The position numbers and the translations under genes are program-made. 64,000 nucleotides of DNA. Source: Candidatus Zhuqueibacterota bacterium (GTDB lineage Bacteria > Zhuqueibacterota > Zhuqueibacteria > Residuimicrobiales > Oceaniaggregativiventaceae). Below are positions 59,222-64,000 of this stretch, piece by piece. A model generated the notes under the pieces. That model saw only the letters and a list, made by a program, of their open reading frames with translations. It did not search any database and was not told where the DNA came from. Within the stretch, counting starts at the first letter, position 1, and every line of letters begins with the position of its first letter. The stretch covers positions 38,988 to 102,987 of the forward strand of contig WJMF01000153.1 of assembly GCA_014728085.1 (NCBI GenBank), given 5' to 3'.

Positions 59222-60772
59222 ATGGTACATGAATTCGTTAATGAACCTTATAGCGATTTTTCTCTGCCGGAAAACAGAAAAAAGCAAGAAGAGGCATTGA
59301 AAAAGGCTTCTGAACAGTTTGACAAAGAATATCCCCTCTTCATCAACGGAAACGATGTAAAAAGCGACCGTACCATGAAAAGCATGAATCCCTCCCACAA
59401 GGATCAGGTGGTGGGCACGTTTTACAAGGCGGGAAAGCGAGAAGCTGATATGGCCATGAAAGCGGCATTGGATGCATTTGAAGAATGGCGCTGGGTTGAG
59501 CCCAAAGAACGGGCCATCGTCTTATTAAAAGCAGCGCAGATTATGAGAAAACGCAAAGCCGAGGTAAATGCCTGGCTGATCCATGAAGTGGGAAAAAACT
59601 GGCTGGAAGCGGAAGCCGGCACGTCAGAGGCAATCGACTTTTTGGAGTTCTACGGACGGGAGATGATCCGCTACAGCGAGATAAAGGGTGTTTATCCGTT
59701 TCCCATGGAATATCCGGAACTGCACTATATACCGTTGGGGGTTGGAGTGGTTATTCCACCGTGGAATTTCCCTGTCGCCATTTTAACAGGTATGACCTCA
59801 GCGGCAATCGTTACCGGCAATACTGTCCTGTTAAAACCTGCCAGCGATGCCCCGACAATCGGCTACCAGCTGGTGGAGATTTTTAAAGAAGCCGGCCTGC
59901 CGGACGGTGTGTTGAATTATATTCCCGGCAGCGGCAGCGAAATCGGAGATTATCTGGTTCAGCATCCCCGGAACCGGTTTATCTCCTTTACCGGCTCCAA
60001 AGAAGTGGGGTTGCGCATCAATGAGCTGGCGGCAAAGCCCTCACCCGGACAAATCTGGATCAAGCGGGTGATCGCAGAGATGGGCGGTAAAGACACCATC
60101 ATCGTCGATGAAACCGCAGATCTCGAAGATGCAGCCAAAAATGTGGTGGGTTCTGCCTTTGGCTACCAGGGACAAAAGTGCTCCGCCTGTTCGCGTCTGA
60201 TCCTCCTCGATGAAATTTATGATGACTTTATTGACATGGTGGTCGAAAAAAGCAAAAAATTAACCATTGGAGCGGCTGAAAATCCGGATCATTATATGGG
60301 TCCGGTGGTCAATCAGGCCTCTGAAGAAAAAATACTCTCTTATATTGATATCGGCCAGAAGGAAGGCAAACTCATCCTGGGGGGCGAAAAGGCGGAAGGT
60401 AACGGCTATTATATCAAACCGACGATTTTCAGGGATATTCAACCCGGCGCCAGAATGGATCAGGAAGAAATTTTCGGACCGGTTTTATCGATACTCAAAG
60501 CCAAAACCTTTGAAGAGGCTCTCGACATTGCCAACAGCACCGAATTCGGCTTGACCGGCTCGGTTTATAGCCGGGATCGATACCGAATTCCGGTAGCCAA
60601 GAAAAAATTCCATGTCGGCAACCTCTACATCAACCGAAAGTGCACCGGCGCCATGGTGGGTGCGCATCCTTTCGGCGGATTCAATATGAGCGGCACCGAC
60701 TCCAAAGCCGGCGGTGAAGATTATCTCGCTCTTTTTATGCAGGCAAAGTTGGTTTCGGAGAAACTGATATAA
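59222..60772 (+). CDS. 1-pyrroline-5-carboxylate dehydrogenase (glutamate semialdehyde dehydrogenase)
   Basis: 516 residues, single-domain aldehyde dehydrogenase. Oxidises glutamate-gamma-semialdehyde to glutamate with NAD, the second step of proline degradation. Motifs: VVIPPWNFPVAILTG, LLKPASDAP, FISFTGSKEVGLRI, the general base Glu in VIAEMGGKDTIIVDETADLE, the nucleophile Cys in GYQGQKCSACSRL, and DQEEIFGPVLSILK. The N-terminal segment and FGGFNMSGTDSKAGG fit the P5CDH (RocA) group. AGGAGG precedes ATG 59222. No proline dehydrogenase is in the window. A terminator follows. Confidence 0.93.
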   Translation: MVHEFVNEPYSDFSLPENRKKQEEALKKASEQFDKEYPLFINGNDVKSDRTMKSMNPSHKDQVVGTFYKAGKREADMAMKAALDAFEEWRWVEPKERAIVLLKAAQIMRKRKAEVNAWLIHEVGKNWLEAEAGTSEAIDFLEFYGREMIRYSEIKGVYPFPMEYPELHYIPLGVGVVIPPWNFPVAILTGMTSAAIVTGNTVLLKPASDAPTIGYQLVEIFKEAGLPDGVLNYIPGSGSEIGDYLVQHPRNRFISFTGSKEVGLRINELAAKPSPGQIWIKRVIAEMGGKDTIIVDETADLEDAAKNVVGSAFGYQGQKCSACSRLILLDEIYDDFIDMVVEKSKKLTIGAAENPDHYMGPVVNQASEEKILSYIDIGQKEGKLILGGEKAEGNGYYIKPTIFRDIQPGARMDQEEIFGPVLSILKAKTFEEALDIANSTEFGLTGSVYSRDRYRIPVAKKKFHVGNLYINRKCTGAMVGAHPFGGFNMSGTDSKAGGEDYLALFMQAKLVSEKLI

Positions 60773-60804
60773 CAAACACATTTTTAATCCCTATAACATT
60801 TTAT

Positions 60805-60840
60805 AAAGGCAAAAGCTTATCTCTTTTGCCTTTTTTTTTA
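60805..60840 (+). terminator. Rho-independent terminator after P5C dehydrogenase
   Basis: AAAGGCAAAAG (60805-60815), a 7-base loop, CTTTTGCCTTT (60823-60833), continuing into a run of nine T. A textbook intrinsic terminator, closing the aminopeptidase-TPR-P5CDH transcript about 33 bases after the stop codon. Confidence 0.9.
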
Positions 60841-61037
60841 TTACCCTCCTGTCTTTGGCATAGATATTGATTAAAGTAATGTAAGAGAAAACAAAAAACC
60901 TAAAAAGAATTATAACTATTAAAGTTAGATGAGTAAAACAGAAACCCTTGTCCCTTTAGCGCCTCATTTAAGGAAAAAATTGTGAGTAAAAAACCACATT
61001 TAATAACTTTGCCCAAAACAAACAGGAGGTAAATCTC

Positions 61038-64000
61038 ATGAAACTGTCGAATCTAGTATTACTGTGTTTGCTGGCGGTATTATTTTTTACCGCTCCAATC
61101 ATGGCCCAGGTTCAGGAAATCGATACAAGATTACGTCTGGAAGGCGTAACTTGTGATCCGGTTTCAGGAACCGGAATTTTAACCTTTTGGGTGCAATGCC
61201 GAACGGAATCCGGGACATCCTATACAATTGACAAATGGCAAAATGCACTCTTTTTTAATGCCGATTTTAGTTCGCAGGTAAATGATATTACTTTTTCCGA
61301 TCGGTTATTTCCCTTAGCAGATTACGCAGACTATGATCCTGGCGATGAAACGACCTGGCCTGAACGATATTCATTACTGGGTACTGATATGTGGATCCGT
61401 ATTATTTATCAAAACCGGACAGGTAATAGGGTAAATTCACCGGCGAATGATGAATGGTGGGATGTCGTAAAAGTAACTGTTGATTTCACTCTCTCTGCGG
61501 ACCTTGCCGAAGTCAACTGGAATCATTCTACCTATCCACCAACAACACCACCAATTTATGCAATATTTGATCCTGCTTTAAATCGTCTTGATCGAGATGA
61601 ACTTGATGAATTATCAAATATCCCCCTGGATTGTTTTGGAGAATATCATAGCGTCGGAAAATCCGAAGCGCGCTATGATTTCGACGCAGGTACGTATATT
61701 GGTTCGACTGTAGATGGCGAGAATATCACTGCAGCCCCGGATGACCCCTTTCCGGAAGGCGATGGTGTCAACATCTCAGGTCAGGCGGGGACGACCGTGA
61801 ATTTCGATCTCAACGTCACCATTCCCAGCGGTAGCGAAGCCTATCTCATGGCCTGGGTCGACTGGGATAATTCCAATACGCTGGATGCCGGCGAAGAGGT
61901 CTGGAGCGCTCCGCAACACATTACCGCTTCCGGTACCCAATCCTATTCAGTCGACATTCCGGGCGGTACAGCAGCGGGGAACTATTGGATCCGCTTCCGA
62001 CTGGCCAATTCCGACGATCCGGCAAATGCCAGTGAAGCCACCGGCTATTATCCAGTCATCGGAGAGATTCAGGACGAAGAACTGCTCGTACAAACACCGG
62101 ATGAAATCGATATTCAAGTCAGTAAAACAGTACAAGGCGGTGTTACCGATGTCTATGTGGATGAACACCTGACCTATGAAATCACTGCAACAAACAACGG
62201 TCCGGCAGCAGCGTCCAATGTCTATCTCTATGAAAACTGGCTCTATCACATGGATTATCACAGCCATTCCATAACAGCACCGACTGGAGCGACTTCAACC
62301 TATGATCCAGGTGGATATGAATGGTTTATCGACGCTCTCGGCGCCGGTGAGAGCGCCACGCTTGAAATCGAAGTCAGCTTTAATGAGCCTGGTGTCTATA
62401 CAAATTCAGCCGGATTTGATCACGCAGATCAACCCGATACAGACCCCACAAATGACATCGGCACAGCGCCGCCGGTCAATGTTGCACAGCTGGAAGCCGA
62501 TCTCGAGGTCATCAAGGGCGCTTCCCCGACTATTATGAGAGTGGGTGATCAAACGACCATGACCCTGACCTGTATCAACCATGGTCCGGAAGATGCAACC
62601 AACATTACGATTTGGGATGCAATACCCGCCGGATTTACTCTGGCCAGCCAATCCGGCGACGGATCTTTCGGCACAAATACCTGGACGATCCCCAGCCTTA
62701 CAGCCGGAAGTACAGCCCAAATCGACCTTGTTTTGGATGCGATTACAGCCGGTTATTACACCAACTGGGCTATCCGTCAGACCAGCACGCCCGATGATCC
62801 GAACTGGCGCAATGACCGCGATACAGAGACACTTGTTGTGCTTCCGCAACAACCGATCGATCTCGCGGTCAGCAAAAGCGTCTCTCCGGAATATGTCTTG
62901 GTTGGTGAAACTGCAACCTTTACAGTTACGGTATCCAGAACGAACATATCGGACCAGATCTACGATATTCAGGTACGGGATATACTGCCTGCCGGCGTTG
63001 TGCTGCAGAGCGCAAACCCGAGCCAGGGTAGTTATGATTCGGATCCGACCAGTACGACGTTTGGCATCTGGAGCGTCGGCGACTTTACCACGACCGGGTC
63101 TGCAACTCTGGAACTCGTTGTAACAGCCGGACACGAAGGCTCCTTCGCCAATTTGGCCGCACTCGAAAGCTCTGATCCGGCGGATGGTAATCAGCAAAAC
63201 AATAGTGATGTCGCAATACTCAATGTTGGGGCGAATGAAACCGATCTCACATTGACAAAAACCGCCAATCCGACAAGCGTTGCCACCGGTGAACAGGTCG
63301 TCTTTACCCTGCAGGTCAGCAATTCAGCAACCGGTGAAACGGTGGAAGGTGTACAGGTAACCGATTTTCCAAAGAACGGATTCACCTATCAAAGTCACTC
63401 AAGCTCCACAGGTCATAATGACTTTAACTGGAATCTTGATCAAAATAACTGGAATATCGGAACGCTTACACCTGGTGAAAGTGCAGTTATCGAAATAACC
63501 GTCATCGCTCCGGATGAAGAGGGCACTTATCGCAATTGTGGTGTGATCTCAAGAATGTCTCTGAGCGATCCCAACGCGCAGGATAATGTCGATTGTGTCG
63601 ATATTACAGTTGTTGATGCCGGTGATCCGAGCTTTCAAGATACCGAAAAAACCGATTCCTGGATCGATAACGACAGCGACGGAACCATCTCGGTAGGCGA
63701 TCAAATCGACTATACCATCGTTATCACCAATTCAGGTCCGGTTGAAGCAACCAATGTCGTCTTTACCGATCCGATTCCGACAAATACAACATTAATCGCC
63801 GGGTCACTGTCATCTACCCAGGGTACGGTCACCGAAGGTGACCCCCTGCAGGTCGATATCGGTACCATGGCAGCCGGTGCAACCGTCACCGTCACCTTTA
63901 GCGTCACGGTTACGGCAATACCATCAAACGGCGAAATCTCCAATCAGGGATCCGTCGATAGTGATGAAACCGAGCCCGAACCAACCGATGATCCGGATAC
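61038..64000 (+). CDS. Large secreted DUF11-repeat surface protein (3' end beyond window)
   Basis: 987 residues are visible and the frame is open at 64000. ATG 61038 is preceded by AGGAGGT. A signal peptide (about 1-24, ending PIMAQ) leads into a region of unknown fold (about 25-210), a GEVED-like domain (about 240-350: MAWVDWDNSNTLDAGEEVW ... GNYWIRFRLA), then five DUF11-type beta repeats beginning near residues 353, 484, 604, 732 and 864, each with a '(V/T)K...P..V..G(D/E)..(T/V)' opening and a 'NGGPxxATNV' or similar core. A surface or secreted adhesin-like protein, acidic and Thr-rich; function otherwise unknown. No promoter was identified with confidence in the preceding 200 bases. Confidence 0.85.
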   Translation, partial: MKLSNLVLLCLLAVLFFTAPIMAQVQEIDTRLRLEGVTCDPVSGTGILTFWVQCRTESGTSYTIDKWQNALFFNADFSSQVNDITFSDRLFPLADYADYDPGDETTWPERYSLLGTDMWIRIIYQNRTGNRVNSPANDEWWDVVKVTVDFTLSADLAEVNWNHSTYPPTTPPIYAIFDPALNRLDRDELDELSNIPLDCFGEYHSVGKSEARYDFDAGTYIGSTVDGENITAAPDDPFPEGDGVNISGQAGTTVNFDLNVTIPSGSEAYLMAWVDWDNSNTLDAGEEVWSAPQHITASGTQSYSVDIPGGTAAGNYWIRFRLANSDDPANASEATGYYPVIGEIQDEELLVQTPDEIDIQVSKTVQGGVTDVYVDEHLTYEITATNNGPAAASNVYLYENWLYHMDYHSHSITAPTGATSTYDPGGYEWFIDALGAGESATLEIEVSFNEPGVYTNSAGFDHADQPDTDPTNDIGTAPPVNVAQLEADLEVIKGASPTIMRVGDQTTMTLTCINHGPEDATNITIWDAIPAGFTLASQSGDGSFGTNTWTIPSLTAGSTAQIDLVLDAITAGYYTNWAIRQTSTPDDPNWRNDRDTETLVVLPQQPIDLAVSKSVSPEYVLVGETATFTVTVSRTNISDQIYDIQVRDILPAGVVLQSANPSQGSYDSDPTSTTFGIWSVGDFTTTGSATLELVVTAGHEGSFANLAALESSDPADGNQQNNSDVAILNVGANETDLTLTKTANPTSVATGEQVVFTLQVSNSATGETVEGVQVTDFPKNGFTYQSHSSSTGHNDFNWNLDQNNWNIGTLTPGESAVIEITVIAPDEEGTYRNCGVISRMSLSDPNAQDNVDCVDITVVDAGDPSFQDTEKTDSWIDNDSDGTISVGDQIDYTIVITNSGPVEATNVVFTDPIPTNTTLIAGSLSSTQGTVTEGDPLQVDIGTMAAGATVTVTFSVTVTAIPSNGEISNQGSVDSDETEPEPTDDPD

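Noticed and set aside
60855..60870. Sigma-54-like -24/-12 element upstream of the DUF11 protein (TTGGCAT...TTGAT)
   Set aside because: The invariant GC of the -12 element is GA here, so it fails the key test.
1..64000. tRNA, rRNA, CRISPR arrays, insertion sequences, prophage genes
   Set aside because: None was recognised on reading; no transposase, integrase or regularly spaced repeat array is visible.

Overview
The window is a gene-dense bacterial segment with moderate GC. It looks like a Gram-negative, anaerobic, hydrogen-metabolising organism. An outer-membrane beta-barrel protein, lipoprotein signals and two very large secreted repeat proteins point to a diderm. The secreted-protein style (CRTAC1-type VCBS/ASPIC, DUF11 repeats, a 'GWNLISLP' C-terminal module) together with a bacterial mevalonate operon suggests the FCB group or relatives such as KSB1 or Calditrichota. 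That placement is inference; no rRNA or marker gene is present.

Layout. 1-4666: two exported proteins on the minus strand, the first running off the left edge. 4850-8020: a J-domain protein, a 55-codon remnant that keeps only the two ends of formate-tetrahydrofolate ligase, dGTPase, a beta-barrel protein and a rubrerythrin-like protein. 8048-13712: [NiFe]-hydrogenase maturation genes in transcription order hypA-hypB-hypF-hypC-hypD-hypE. 13725-21274: seven signalling genes, including two sensor kinases fused to a ferredoxin and [FeFe]-hydrogenase-like domain, a response regulator with a C-terminal membrane helix, a receiver-PAS-kinase, two lone receivers and a lone HATPase. 21404-35315: a twelve-gene minus-strand operon for a membrane-bound group 4 (hydrogenase-4/formate-hydrogenlyase-like) [NiFe] hydrogenase, with an FDH-like subunit, sulfhydrogenase/AsrA- and AsrB-like electron-input subunits, a HycI-type protease, three antiporter-like subunits and the hydrogenase core.

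The most notable observation is in the hydrogenase large subunit (25607-27292). Its reading frame is interrupted by one in-frame UGA (26582-26584), exactly at the second cysteine of the N-terminal nickel-binding motif RxCGxC. It is followed at the expected distance by a hairpin that fits a bacterial SECIS element. I read this as a selenocysteine in the N-terminal motif, whereas the known [NiFeSe] enzymes carry it in the C-terminal motif. In the same operon the FDH-like subunit has lost its own Sec/Cys, replaced by Tyr.

35649-45349: a small membrane protein, a DUF1611 protein, a YitT-family protein, a GH38-like secreted protein lacking its catalytic residues, a tandem metallophosphoesterase protein and a lipoate-ligase-like protein. 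45505-51705: an almost complete mevalonate pathway (HMG-CoA reductase, type 2 IPP isomerase, HMG-CoA synthase, two GHMP kinases, diphosphomevalonate decarboxylase); only acetoacetyl-CoA thiolase is absent. 51722-60840: thioredoxin, SMP-30-like lipoprotein, two TauE/SafE permeases, HAD phosphatase, dipeptide-epimerase-like lipoprotein, zinc-ribbon protein, M29 aminopeptidase, TPR protein and P5C dehydrogenase, ending in a strong terminator. 61038-64000: a DUF11-repeat surface protein running off the right edge.

The hyp genes, the sensor cluster and the hydrogenase operon lie head to tail on one strand over about 27 kb. They probably form one functional island for making, sensing and using hydrogen. 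No tRNA, rRNA, CRISPR array or insertion sequence was seen.
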